Source: Candidatus Phosphoribacter hodrii (GTDB taxonomy: Bacteria > Actinomycetota > Actinomycetes > Actinomycetales > Dermatophilaceae). From it: 64,000 nucleotides of DNA. Shown piece by piece: positions 51,635 to 59,771 of the stretch (the stretch's first letter is position 1; each line of letters starts with the position of its first letter). The position numbers and the translations under genes are program-made. The DNA is taken from positions 62,001 to 126,000 of the forward strand of contig JADJIB010000003.1 in the NCBI GenBank assembly GCA_016707175.1, written 5' to 3'. A model generated the notes under the pieces. That model saw nothing but the letters and a program-made list of their open reading frames with translations. It searched no databases and was not told where the DNA came from.

Positions 51635-51646
51635 GCACTATAGTGC
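51635..51646. promoter_or_regulatory. GCACTATAGTGC palindrome over the cupin-regulator promoter
   Basis: A perfect 12-bp palindrome containing the TATAGT -10 box, with a second TGCAC/GTGCA dyad overlapping it at about 51644-51659. Binding here by the HTH product would block its own promoter. Confidence 0.55.
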
Positions 51647-51778
51647 ACTCTTTGGTGCATGGTAGGCCGGGGCCAGTGCCCTGCAAGAACCTCGAGCGCA
51701 GGGCCTTGGTGAAGTCGGGCTTGAATGGGCGCACCCGGCGAGGCGAAGGCTGCGAGCAACAGTGACACGATCAGGGGC

Positions 51779-52360
51779 ATGCCCCTGAGACTCATCGGCT
51801 ACTGGCGCAACGAAGATCACCCGGACTACCCCGAACCGAGTGATCTCATCGACCGAGACTGGCCGGACCAAGATCGCGACGACATCGCCAGCTACCTTCG
51901 CGGCGGCATCTTCTTCCGGGGATTCATGGGTCTGTCCCCTTGCCGAATCTGTGGACAACACAACGGGTCCAGCGAGTTCACCGACGGTGTCCTGGTGTGG
52001 CCCGAAGGTTTGGCCCACTACCTCACCGAGCACGCCGTGCGGCTTCCGCCCTCGATCGAGAACTACGTCCGGCAGCAGATGGACTACCTGGACAGTCAGA
52101 AACCGGACATCGCTTGGTGGACATCCGGAGCGCCCCCGACCACCTCTATCGATCACCCGCCACTGGCACCGCTTCGCCGCCTGGCGTGGTTCGGGAACGT
52201 TCAACTGGTTCAAGATCCCGACCGGCGCCACCCACAACTTCTCATCGCCGGCGACACCCTTCACCTGCACGCCGACGGGCCCAAGGCCCGCCGCTTGGTC
52301 ACGTGGTACGAGGACCTCATGCGCGCGACCGAACACGACACCCTCCCCTACACGCGATGA
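51779..52360 (+). CDS. Conserved hypothetical protein with a CxxC motif
   Basis: A 193-residue soluble protein from ATG 51779. LRLIGYWRNEDHPDYPEP opens it, SPCRICGQHNGS near residue 58 is a CxxC that may bind zinc, and DGVLVWPEGLAHYLTEHAVRLP follows. I recognise this wording from conserved but uncharacterised actinobacterial proteins; no function is known. The last 60 residues (WFGNVQLVQDPDRR onward) may be less conserved. It stands alone between the cupin regulator and hipA and is preceded by GGGGCATGCCCC, a palindrome spanning its own start. Confidence 0.65.
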   Translation: MPLRLIGYWRNEDHPDYPEPSDLIDRDWPDQDRDDIASYLRGGIFFRGFMGLSPCRICGQHNGSSEFTDGVLVWPEGLAHYLTEHAVRLPPSIENYVRQQMDYLDSQKPDIAWWTSGAPPTTSIDHPPLAPLRRLAWFGNVQLVQDPDRRHPQLLIAGDTLHLHADGPKARRLVTWYEDLMRATEHDTLPYTR

Positions 52361-52420
52361 CCCTGGGGTCCAGGCCGAATCACCGCAGCCAGCCTCGGCC
52401 CGGAGGGGATCAGCGATCGC

Positions 52421-53722
52421 CTAGCCGCGGCGCCGAGTTGCTCCAGGGAGGTGTCGGGCTTTCAGGTGACCCTGCCGGGCTATCGCGTCCGCGACTCGAC
52501 GCGCGCCCCCGGCGAAAGGCTCGGGTGCTTCGTCAGCGGCGGCAGCGAGGGCCTCAGGCAGCCCCACTCTCAGACGCTCAACGCGGGACAGAGCGTCGTC
52601 GGGATCGAGCCCGAGGGAGATCCCGACGTCGGCCCAGTCCTGGACCGCCAGGTCGCGAACTTGCCAGGTGCGCCCCATCTTCATAGAGCTCCGCGCAGCT
52701 TCACCTTTGCTGAGATACGGGGCGTATGACGCAACGTCGTAGAGGGGTGCGAGGGCGACCCGAGAGCCGCGCAGGAGGAGGGAGTAGTTCTTCGCGTGGG
52801 CGTCGGTGCCGCCGACCAGGACGTTGAACGCGAGGGCGTCGAAGAAGCTGGATCGGACGACATCGCGGTCGGCGAGCGCCAACGTGGCGAAGAGCGCGGC
52901 CGCACTCTTGACGCTCGGGCCCCCATCCGACTGGTACTTCTTCGAGGGAGGGTAGTTCATCGCCTGCAGCAGATCTTCCTGATGCAGACGAAGCCACGCG
53001 CCGTCCGGACCACGGCCCCGGTCGTACCGGGTGGAGACCAGCGTCTTCGCTCCACCGAAGTCGACCAACTCGACGTGGGCGGTTCGAAGCCCGAGGTGGC
53101 CGGCCGCCCGAAGGCAGACGAACTCGTTCACGTGCAGATCCGCGAAGCGCGTCTCCGCACGCGTTGGCTTGAGGATGTGGGTCGTCGGGGTCGAGTCCTC
53201 AGGGACGCCCCAGTCACCATCATCGAGGCGATGCAGCGCCACCTTGTTCTGGACGCCGGCGAGGCTCCAGCGGCCCGCGCCTGCCCCCACTTCCCAGCCG
53301 GCATCGCGGACGGTCAGCCCTACGAGAAGATCGTTGACCTCGCGGTGGGAGAGCCGACGGACTTTCCCGGTTCGCTGCGCTGCATCAGGTGGGTCGACAT
53401 CAGCGGGGAGAACCTGAACGGCTCCTGCGGCATCGCGCCCCACGTGGCGAAGGAGGGCGAACGGGTTTCGTGGCGAAACTTCGAACCTCCTGCCCCACTC
53501 CTCTCGGACGCCGAGGTTGTCGGGGAGCAGGCCCTCAAGCCATGCCGCGACGACGCGGTTGCTGTGCCGCGAGCCACTGAGTGGCATCGACAGGGAGAGC
53601 GGCGTCGGGACACGACGCGTCAGGTAGAGGTCGTCGTAGCTGAAGCTCAGCGCCCCACCCGAGGCCTGGGCCAGGCGACCGGCGAGGATGCCGTCGAGGT
53701 AGACGTTGAGGTGGTCCGTCAT
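52421..53722 (-). CDS. hipA: HipA-family Ser/Thr kinase toxin
   Basis: A 433-residue HipA kinase. N-subdomain LSMPLSGSRHSNRVVAAWLEGLLPDN, ATP-site SLAGVQNKVAL near residue 170, HILKPTR with the Lys, NEFVCLRAA, RYDR, HQEDLLQAMN, and the catalytic NVLVGGTDAHAKNYSLLL (Asp-x-His-x-Lys-Asn) followed by APLYDVAS (metal Asp). HipA phosphorylates glutamyl-tRNA synthetase or another target and stops growth when not held by HipB. ATG 53722 overlaps the hipB stop by four bases. Length is normal. Confidence 0.92.
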   Translation of the reverse strand: MTDHLNVYLDGILAGRLAQASGGALSFSYDDLYLTRRVPTPLSLSMPLSGSRHSNRVVAAWLEGLLPDNLGVREEWGRRFEVSPRNPFALLRHVGRDAAGAVQVLPADVDPPDAAQRTGKVRRLSHREVNDLLVGLTVRDAGWEVGAGAGRWSLAGVQNKVALHRLDDGDWGVPEDSTPTTHILKPTRAETRFADLHVNEFVCLRAAGHLGLRTAHVELVDFGGAKTLVSTRYDRGRGPDGAWLRLHQEDLLQAMNYPPSKKYQSDGGPSVKSAAALFATLALADRDVVRSSFFDALAFNVLVGGTDAHAKNYSLLLRGSRVALAPLYDVASYAPYLSKGEAARSSMKMGRTWQVRDLAVQDWADVGISLGLDPDDALSRVERLRVGLPEALAAAADEAPEPFAGGARRVADAIARQGHLKARHLPGATRRRG

Positions 53723-53988
53723 GTGCGTTCCGCGAAGAAGCCGGCGAAGGGGTCCACGTCTGTCCCTGTCTCTGGGGGCGGTGCCGAGACCAGTTCGAGG
53801 GCAAGGTCGAGTGCCGTGAGGACGTCCAGGACCTTGCCCAACTCGACGGCCGGGTTCTTGCCCGACTCGAAGCCGGAGAGCCACTGGCGGGAGACCCCGG
53901 CCCGTTGAGCCAGCATCGCTTGCGTGAGGCGAGCCTCGCGGCGCCGGTGCCGAACTGCCGCCCCGAGGTCTCGGACCGTGGTGAGCAT
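53719..53988 (-). CDS. hipB: HipB-like XRE antitoxin
   Basis: An 89-residue protein from ATG 53988, chosen because GGAGGG lies 5 bases upstream; an ATG at 54033 falls inside an operator. XRE HTH in residues 8-60 (VRHRRREARLTQAMLAQRAGVSRQWLSGFESG), then a dimerisation strand and a short acidic tail (FAGFFAERT) of the type that contacts HipA. It neutralises HipA and represses the operon at the two palindromes just upstream. Confidence 0.88.
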   Translation of the reverse strand: MLTTVRDLGAAVRHRRREARLTQAMLAQRAGVSRQWLSGFESGKNPAVELGKVLDVLTALDLALELVSAPPPETGTDVDPFAGFFAERT

Positions 53989-54028
53989 CCTGCCCTCCGT
54001 CGCGTGCGTGGATTTGTCGCGGCTGAAC

Positions 54029-54071
54029 GACATCTAGAAATGTCAGAGTACCACGACATCCGAAAATGTCG
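54029..54071. promoter_or_regulatory. Two HipB operators with GACAT/ATGTC arms
   Basis: GACATCTAGAAATGTC (54029-54044) and a second copy with CGACAT/ATGTCG arms (54054-54071) share the same half-sites and six-base centres, 26 bp apart, so dimers would sit on one face of the helix after about 2.5 turns. They lie directly upstream of hipB. Confidence 0.7.
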
Positions 54072-54417
54072 CCGCTAGACGACAATCCGGTACGCGGCCG
54101 TATCGCTACGGCGCGTGCCGCGGGAGGCTGCGGGCGAGAAGCCGTTCATGGGGCCGTGGCAGGTGGGGTGATCACGCACGCTACGGCGACTTCATGCGCG
54201 GCTTCATCCCCGGGGGGCTGGCTCAGATGGGGTCGCACTCGCCTTTCATGAGCGCAGTCCGGGAGGGCTTCGTGTCGGGGGCGGGGATGGGCGGCATACC
54301 TCATCGGCGTCGGGGGTGCCTGCGGTCGGTTACCGTGGCAGGACAACCCCCTGAGGCCATAGCTGTCCTCGTCCGTCCGTGGGCCACGCGGTCATGCACA
54401 GACATGGAGACGACGAG
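54072..54417. other. Intergenic region between hipBA and the aldo/keto reductase
   Basis: No convincing gene. Short open stretches have no ribosome-binding site or recognisable domain. One CGGCATAC octamer occurs at 54292. It presumably holds the promoter of the reductase gene, but no clear boxes are seen. Confidence 0.5.
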
Positions 54418-55398
54418 ATGAAGAAGCGAACCCTCGGCCAAGGCTTGGAGGTCTCCGCGATCGGGCTGGGGTGCATGGGGATGAGCTCGAGCTTCCCGCC
54501 CTTCCCGGACCGCGCCGACATGGTCGTCCTCATCCGGCAGGCCGTCGACGCCGGGGTGACGTTCTTCGACACGGCGCAGGTCTATGGCCCCTTCACCAAC
54601 GAGGACCTTGTCGGCGAGGCGCTTGAGCCGGTGCGCGACCAGGTTGTCATCGCCACGAAGTTCGGCTTCGAGCTCTCCACCGGCCAGCCGACGGGCGTCG
54701 ACAGCCGTCCCGCAACGATTCGCAGCAGCGTCGATGACTCGCTCCGCAGGCTGCGCACCGACACGATCGACCTGCTCTACCAGCACCGCGTCGACCCCAA
54801 CGTGCCGATGGAGGACGTCGCCGGGACGGTCGGCGAGCTCATCGCCGCGGGCAAGGTGCGGCACTTCGGGCTCTCCGAGGCGGGCGCCGCCAACATCCGT
54901 CGCGCGCACGCGGTCACGCCGGTGACGGCCCTGCAGAGCGAATACTCGCTCTGGTGGCGCGAGCCCGAGCACACGATCCTGCCGCTGCTGCGCGAGCTGG
55001 GCATCGGCCTGGTGCCGTTCAGCCCGCTCGGCAAGGGCTTCCTCACCGGCACCATCGACGAGGACACGACGTTCGGCGAGGGCGACTTCCGCAACACCGT
55101 GCCGCGGTTCGCCGACGTCGAGGCACGCCGCGCCAACCAGACCTTCGTCGACCTCATCGCACGGATCGCTCAACGCCGCGGCGTCACGTCGGCCCAGGTG
55201 GCGCTGGCCTGGCTGCTGGCTCAGGGCCGCCAGATCGTGCCGATCCCCGGCACCACGAAACTCTCCCGCGTGACCGAGAACCTCGGCGCGCGCAAGGTCG
55301 TCCTCACGCCCGCCGACCTCGCCCTCATCGACAAGGCCGACTTCCAGGCGGAGGGCGCGCGCTACTCCGAGGCGAACGAGCGACTGATCGACCGCTAG
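54418..55398 (+). CDS. Aldo/keto reductase
   Basis: A 326-residue NADPH-dependent reductase. GLGCMGMSSSF near residue 15, FFDTAQVYGP with the Asp and catalytic Tyr near residue 50, ATKFGFE with the Lys, and DLLYQHRVDP with the His complete the AKR tetrad; QSEYSLWWREPE and PIPGTTKLSRVTEN form the cofactor pocket. It reduces carbonyl groups, often of toxic aldehydes. ATG 54418 follows GGAGACGACGAG. It is monocistronic as far as seen. Confidence 0.92.
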   Translation: MKKRTLGQGLEVSAIGLGCMGMSSSFPPFPDRADMVVLIRQAVDAGVTFFDTAQVYGPFTNEDLVGEALEPVRDQVVIATKFGFELSTGQPTGVDSRPATIRSSVDDSLRRLRTDTIDLLYQHRVDPNVPMEDVAGTVGELIAAGKVRHFGLSEAGAANIRRAHAVTPVTALQSEYSLWWREPEHTILPLLRELGIGLVPFSPLGKGFLTGTIDEDTTFGEGDFRNTVPRFADVEARRANQTFVDLIARIAQRRGVTSAQVALAWLLAQGRQIVPIPGTTKLSRVTENLGARKVVLTPADLALIDKADFQAEGARYSEANERLIDR

Positions 55399-55460
55399 GA
55401 GAGCGCGCGGTCGCCCATCAGGCGCTGCCGCGGTCCGCGGCGGCGGGTCCGGCGGGTGCA

Positions 55461-55487
55461 CGGCATACCCCTTCCTCGGGTATGCCG
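55461..55487. repeat. Inverted pair of the CGGCATAC/GTATGCCG word
   Basis: CGGCATACCC and its complement GGGTATGCCG face each other around seven bases, 60 bp after the aldo/keto reductase stop. It could act as a terminator hairpin and is the cleanest example of a word repeated many times in this window. Confidence 0.65.
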
Positions 55488-55576
55488 CGCACCCGCCTTC
55501 GAGGGCGCCTCCAGCTGCCCCGCGCCGGACCTTCTCCTGCACAGACTCGCTGGGAATCCGGTGGTGAAGTTGACGT

Positions 55577-55628
55577 GGTGTACGGCGTACGCCTATGGTC
55601 GGGGCACCCGAGGTGTACGTCGTACACC
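55577..55628. promoter_or_regulatory. Two 17-bp operators flanking a -10 box
   Basis: GGTGTACGTCGTACACC at 55612-55628 is a perfect palindrome about its central T; 55577-55593 is the same site with one change. Centres are 35 bp apart and TATGGT between them could be the -10 of the DUF4386 gene. No repressor adjoins, so it acts from elsewhere. Confidence 0.65.
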
Positions 55629-55658
55629 AACGGATCGACACCCGTCAGGAGCACGTCA

Positions 55659-56354
55659 ATGTTCAGTTCCCGCACCACCGCGCGCATCGCCGGTGCTCTC
55701 TACTTCGTCACCCACGTCACCTCCGTGGGGGCGGTCATCCTCTATGGCGCGTCGGCCTACGACTCGCAGTCACCCCTCGCTGGGCGTTCCTCGGTCCTCA
55801 TCGGGGCGCTCCTGGAGATCGTGTTGGCCGTCGGGGTCGTGGGCACCGGCATCGCCCTGCTGCCGCTGTTGCGGCGGTACTCCTCCGGTGTGGCCGCCGG
55901 CTATCTGGCGCTGCGGACCCTTGAGGCTTCGGTCATCCTCACCGGCGTGGTCGTCCTGCTGCCTGTCGTCGCGCAACCGTCGTTGTCGACCTCGCCGGGC
56001 CTCGGCTCCGACGCCATCCTGAGCCTTCGACTCATCCACGACTGGACCTTCCTCGTGGGGCCGGGCCTGATCGTGCCGTTCCACACCGTGCTGCTTGCTT
56101 GGTTGCTCTGGCGCAAAGGCCTAGTGCCGCGCTTCATCCCGGTCCTCGGCTTCATCGGCGGGCCCCTTGTCGGCGTCATGAACCTCGCCCTCATGTTCGG
56201 CGTCAGTCGCCCGATCGCGGCCACCGCGGTGCCGGCCTTCGCGTGGGAGGTGAGCCTCGCGGCATACCTCATCATCCGCGGGATCCGCCAGCCGTCGGAC
56301 ACCTCCCCGTCGACGCCGTCGCCTTCAGAGACAGCGACATCGGGCCGCGTCTGA
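55659..56354 (+). CDS. DUF4386 family membrane protein
   Basis: A 231-residue integral membrane protein with about six hydrophobic helices. RTTARIAGALYFVTHVTSVGAVILYG at the N-terminus is the wording of DUF4386. The C-terminal 20 residues are a Ser/Thr/Pro tail. Function unknown; family members are often co-regulated with stress or TetR-type regulators. ATG follows CAGGAGCACGTC. Two strong palindromes in the promoter indicate tight control by an unlinked regulator. Confidence 0.8.
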   Translation: MFSSRTTARIAGALYFVTHVTSVGAVILYGASAYDSQSPLAGRSSVLIGALLEIVLAVGVVGTGIALLPLLRRYSSGVAAGYLALRTLEASVILTGVVVLLPVVAQPSLSTSPGLGSDAILSLRLIHDWTFLVGPGLIVPFHTVLLAWLLWRKGLVPRFIPVLGFIGGPLVGVMNLALMFGVSRPIAATAVPAFAWEVSLAAYLIIRGIRQPSDTSPSTPSPSETATSGRV

Positions 56355-56380
56355 GGTGGAGTCGGCGACTGCGAGGCAGC

Positions 56381-57172
56381 GTGGGTGAGTCGGTGCGGTC
56401 ACCCCGCGCCTTCGTGGCGCTGGGCGCCGCCTTCGCCGTCTTGGTCCTGGGCTTCGTGCGCCTGCCGGTGCAACTGGCCGCCCTCTGCTCGCCGATCACG
56501 CCCCGGGACCAGAACGGCATCATCGCCCTGTTGGTCCCCGCGGTCGTCGCCAGTTGGGGGTCGAGCGATGCCGAGCCCACCGCGGACCTGCTTGCCCTCG
56601 AGGGGTATTGGATGCGGTTCCATCTGTTCAAGGCCGCCTTCGCCATGGCCGCAACCGTCGTCATCGTGCTGCTCGGTCGCGCGCTATGGCGAGCCGGTCA
56701 TGTCTGGGGTGCAGCGTTGCTGGCGGCTCCCGGGCTGTTGGGGCTGGTGGCCCTGCTGGCCAACCTGCAGGGAGCGGTCGCACCCGGCCCGTCGCTGCAG
56801 TCGATGCTGCCGCTGCCCCGAGACGGCAGCCTGGGAGCGGTGCTCCTCGACGTTCGTGCCGACCTGGCTCGGCAGGGGTCCGGAGTCGTCCGGTCCGTGC
56901 GGGTCGACCGGCTGATTACCGACTTCGCGCTCTATCACTGGGTGTTCGCCGCGCTGTCCGGCGTCACCGCGGTCGTCCTGGCGGTCGCCCTACTCCGTTG
57001 GCGGCATACCCCCGCGCCGTCGTTGGCGGACGCCCGCTCCGCCCGCCGCGCTCGGCGGGTCCTCCTCATCGGAGGCGCCCTGTCCAGCCTGGCGTGGGCG
57101 GTGCTCTGCGTGGCCAACCTCAGCAATGCGCTCCACCCGGTCAGTGGCCTGTTGGGGTGGCTGCGCCTGTGA
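56381..57172 (+). CDS. Membrane protein of unknown family
   Basis: From GTG 56381 (GTG 56393 is also possible) about 263 residues with four or five hydrophobic helices (FVALGAAFAVLVLGFV, FAMAATVVIVLLGRAL, LLAAPGLLGLVALLANL, VFAALSGVTAVVLAVAL). Between the third and fourth lies an outside loop of about 60 residues with alternating charge. It starts 26 bp after the DUF4386 gene, so they are probably cotranscribed. I do not recognise the family. Confidence 0.6.
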   Translation: MGESVRSPRAFVALGAAFAVLVLGFVRLPVQLAALCSPITPRDQNGIIALLVPAVVASWGSSDAEPTADLLALEGYWMRFHLFKAAFAMAATVVIVLLGRALWRAGHVWGAALLAAPGLLGLVALLANLQGAVAPGPSLQSMLPLPRDGSLGAVLLDVRADLARQGSGVVRSVRVDRLITDFALYHWVFAALSGVTAVVLAVALLRWRHTPAPSLADARSARRARRVLLIGGALSSLAWAVLCVANLSNALHPVSGLLGWLRL

Positions 57173-57278
57173 GGCCCGCCGCGAACGCCGGGGTCGGGGG
57201 GCGGTCAGGGTCGGGCCAGGGCTGTCTCAGGGCGGCACCCAGTGACGGTGTTCGGCCTGCAGGGCGGATCGTGGTGGC

Positions 57279-58067
57279 ATGACGACGACCTCCGAACCGG
57301 CACTCGAATCGGCAGCAGGGCCAAGGCACGATTCGATACCGCAATACTCGATGCGGAAGGTCCTGTCGGTCTGGGCCGCGGCGACGGTGCCGATGATCGT
57401 TCTCTCCTGGGTGGTGGCGCCGACGCTGGCCGGAACCCTGTCCGGCCCGGCACCGTTGCCCCGCGCTCTCATCCTGTGCATGACCGCCGGCCTGGTGTGG
57501 CAGGGCGTGCTGGTTCTCGCCCTGACCTGGCGCGAAACCCGTTCGCTGCGGTGGGAGCGCGTCCGCGACGCCCTCTGGCTGCGTCCCCCCAGCAGCCCGC
57601 GTTCGGGCCGCGTCGGCGGGCGCCTCTGGTGGGTGTTGGTCCCGGCGATCGCGATCTTCGGGCTGACGCAGCTCCTCCCGTCGGTCAAGGCCCCTTCTGG
57701 CCGCGACCTCGGCGTCTTCCTGGAGTCGGCCGATGGGCAGCACTTCCTGGCGGGAAACTGGGCCTGGCTCGCGATCATTGTCGTGCTCGCCGTCTTCAAC
57801 ACCGTGCTTGGCGAGGAGTTGCTTTTCCGCGGCCTTCTCCTGCCCCGGATGCGGGGCGCCTTCGGGAAGAAGGACTGGCTGGCGAACGGCGTGCTCTTCG
57901 CGCTCTATCACCTGGACATGCCGTGGGCGATACCCGCCATGCTCCTCAACACTTTCGCCCTGTCCTACCCCGCTCGGCGGTATCGAAGCGCCTGGCTCGG
58001 AATCATTGTGCACAGCGTCCAGTCCGTCATGATCCTGGTGGGGACAATCGTGGCGGTGTTGACGTAG
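57279..58067 (+). CDS. CPBP-family (CAAX-like) intramembrane protease
   Basis: A 262-residue membrane protein with about seven helices. TVLGEELLFRGLLLPRM contains the Glu-Glu-x3-Arg motif, VLFALYHLDMPW the second motif with its His, and a later VHSVQSVMILVG helix the third His; these are the glutamate/metal residues of the CPBP/Abi family. Members cut membrane peptides or confer bacteriocin self-immunity. The ATG lacks a strong ribosome-binding site. The first 30 residues are a cytoplasmic leader. Confidence 0.85.
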   Translation: MTTTSEPALESAAGPRHDSIPQYSMRKVLSVWAAATVPMIVLSWVVAPTLAGTLSGPAPLPRALILCMTAGLVWQGVLVLALTWRETRSLRWERVRDALWLRPPSSPRSGRVGGRLWWVLVPAIAIFGLTQLLPSVKAPSGRDLGVFLESADGQHFLAGNWAWLAIIVVLAVFNTVLGEELLFRGLLLPRMRGAFGKKDWLANGVLFALYHLDMPWAIPAMLLNTFALSYPARRYRSAWLGIIVHSVQSVMILVGTIVAVLT

Positions 58068-58140
58068 CGCCCTTGCGTCGCATTGACGACTTTCGTCATT
58101 CTCTGCCGGGCTAACGCCCCGTCACGAACTCCGAACTCGC

Positions 58141-58300
58141 GGGGTCCCCCCCCCGCCCCGGGCGCCTCGCCCAACCATTCGGGCCCGGGGGGGGGCCGCC
58201 GGCCCCCCCCCCCCCGGGCCCCCCCCCCGCGGCCCCCCCCCGGGCGCCGGGGCCCCCGGGGCCCGGGGGCCGCCCGGGCCGCGGGGGGGCCCGGGGGGGT
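58141..58300. other. Second G/C homopolymer tract, probable artefact
   Basis: About 160 bases of C and G runs with few other bases, falling where the signal peptide and start of the following secreted protein should be. It has the same look as 48131-48378 and is best treated as unresolved sequence. Confidence 0.78.
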
Positions 58301-58775
58301 CGCGTCGCCGACGACCGCCACGCCGACACCGGCCTCCCCAGCCGCGTCACCCACGACGGCCGCCACCGCGGCGGCGCCCCTGGTGGCCCAACTTCCCGGG
58401 ATCCCGGTCGTGGCCGGCAAGACGCAGTCAGCCGCGACTCGCATCCTCAAGGCCGCCGGCTACACCGTCAGCGTCGTCAGGGAAGAGGCCGTTGACGGCG
58501 TCACTGGCACCGTTCTGCGGACGTCACCCGAGGCGGGCTCGGCGCTCGCGCCGGGAAGCCGCGTCACCCTCGTGGTCCTGCAGGTGGTCGCGGAGGAGGA
58601 GCCTGCGGGGTCCAACTGCACTCCGGGCTACGATCCGTGCCTTCCGCCGGCGAGTGACTACGACTGCGCAGGGGGCAGTGGCAACGGCCCGAAGTATGTC
58701 GAGGGTCCCGTGCGCGTGACGGGCTCTGACCCCTATCGGCTCGACGCCGACCACGACGGCATCGGGTGCGAGTGA
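58301..58775 (+). CDS. PASTA plus excalibur-domain protein, 5' end hidden
   Basis: The readable part begins with an Ala/Thr/Pro linker, then a PASTA domain (IPVVAGKTQSAATRILKAAGYTVSVV, GTVLRTSPEAGSALAPG) of about 65 residues, and ends in an excalibur calcium-binding motif, DPYRLDADHDGIGCE, with Cys pairs in NCTPGYDPCLPPASDYDCAGG. Such proteins are extracellular; PASTA domains bind peptidoglycan fragments. The start and presumed signal or anchor lie in the homopolymer tract. The stop overlaps the convergent amidohydrolase gene by 43 bp. Confidence 0.75.
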
Positions 58776-59626
58776 TAGACCCGCTCGGCAGTGCCGGCCA
58801 GGACGGCGTGCTGCTCACTCTCGGAGAGTTCGGCGACAAGGGCGCGCGCGGCGGTGACGGTCGCGGCATACCCTCCTGCCCGCAGGCTCACCGGCCAATC
58901 GGAGCCGAAGAGTAGGCGATCCGGGCCGAAGCACGCGAGCAGGTGCTCGACGAACGGCCGCAGGTCCGCGACGGTCCAGGTGGCGAGGTCAGCCATCGTC
59001 GTCATCCCCGACAGTTTGCACGCGACCTGCGGCAACCGCGCGAGGTCGGCCACCTGGGTTGCCCAGTGCCGCGCCTCGGGGGAGTCCCACCCGGCCGCGA
59101 CCGGCGCCTTCCCTGCGTGGTTGAGGACCATGACGAGGTCGGTATGCCGCCCGCTTACCTCCCGCGCGACGGACAGGTGCTCGGGGCGCAGGATGAGATC
59201 GAGCGGCAGCCCGCGTCGGGCCAGGGTTCGCAGCCCGGGGCCCTCGCCGGCGGCAGTCAACCAGCCGGCCGGGTCGGGCTCGGCCAGCGCCTGGTGACGC
59301 ACCCCGAGCAGGCGGGCGCCGGAGGGGTGGGCGGCGAGGGCGTCGAGGGCCGCGTCGACGTGCGGGTCGAGCAGGTCGACCCACGCGATCACCCCGAGCA
59401 GCGCTGGGTCACGGGCCAGCCAGAAGTAGTCGTCGGTCTCGGCCGGATCGTTGAGCACCTGGACGAGGATGCCGGTCTGGACGCCCGCCTCGGCCTGGGC
59501 CGCGTGCAAGTCGGTCAGCCCGAAGTCGCGGTGGATGACTGACATGGTGACCGGGTCGATCCACCGCTGAGGTCGGCGGGCGAGGTCCCAGAGGTGGACA
59601 TGCGCGTCGATCACCGTCGCTGCCAC
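58733..59626 (-). CDS. Amidohydrolase_2 / fuconolactonase-like hydrolase
   Basis: A 297-residue TIM-barrel hydrolase: TVIDAHVHLWDLARRP (first His pair), GVIAWVDLLDP, ARLLGVRHQALAEPDP, VLNHAGKAPVAAGWDSP, ACKLSGMTTMAD and FGSDWPVSLRAGGY (metal Asp) are typical of L-fuconolactonase and related sugar- or terpenoid-lactone hydrolases. GTG 59626 follows GGAGG at 7 bases. It is divergent from the crotonase at 59772. It differs from the 9004-9789 amidohydrolase in these motifs and belongs to another branch. Confidence 0.86.
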   Translation of the reverse strand: MAATVIDAHVHLWDLARRPQRWIDPVTMSVIHRDFGLTDLHAAQAEAGVQTGILVQVLNDPAETDDYFWLARDPALLGVIAWVDLLDPHVDAALDALAAHPSGARLLGVRHQALAEPDPAGWLTAAGEGPGLRTLARRGLPLDLILRPEHLSVAREVSGRHTDLVMVLNHAGKAPVAAGWDSPEARHWATQVADLARLPQVACKLSGMTTMADLATWTVADLRPFVEHLLACFGPDRLLFGSDWPVSLRAGGYAATVTAARALVAELSESEQHAVLAGTAERVYHSHPMPSWSASSR

Positions 59627-59659
59627 GCTCGCCTCCTGTGATGCGATCCCACATCTAAC

Positions 59660-59677
59660 CATATGATATGCATAGAT
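59660..59677. promoter_or_regulatory. AT-rich CATATGATATGCATAG promoter patch
   Basis: In the 145-bp gap between divergent genes (59626 and 59772) lies CATATGAT followed by ATATGCAT, sharing an eight-base word with the motifs at 46971-46980 and 62699-62708. It could be a regulator site controlling both directions; TAGATAAT next to it (59673-59680) may be a -10. Confidence 0.45.
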
Positions 59678-59699
59678 AATGTCTTCCCCCTTGCGGATT

Positions 59700-59740
59700 C
59701 GAGGTATTCCGCCATCGTCTGGCGACGGCGGAATACCTCG
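59700..59740. repeat. Perfect 14-bp-arm inverted repeat in the crotonase leader
   Basis: CGAGGTATTCCGCC (59700-59713) pairs exactly with 59727-59740. It contains GTATTCCG, one base off the frequent GTATGCCG word. Sitting about 30 bp before the start codon, it could fold in the mRNA leader or be a small mobile palindrome. Confidence 0.55.
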
Positions 59741-59771
59741 ACCCGGCAGCAGCGCCAGCCACGGAAGTGAG

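Noticed and set aside
54072..54417. A small gene upstream of the aldo/keto reductase
   Set aside because: Open frames lack ribosome-binding sites and recognisable wording.
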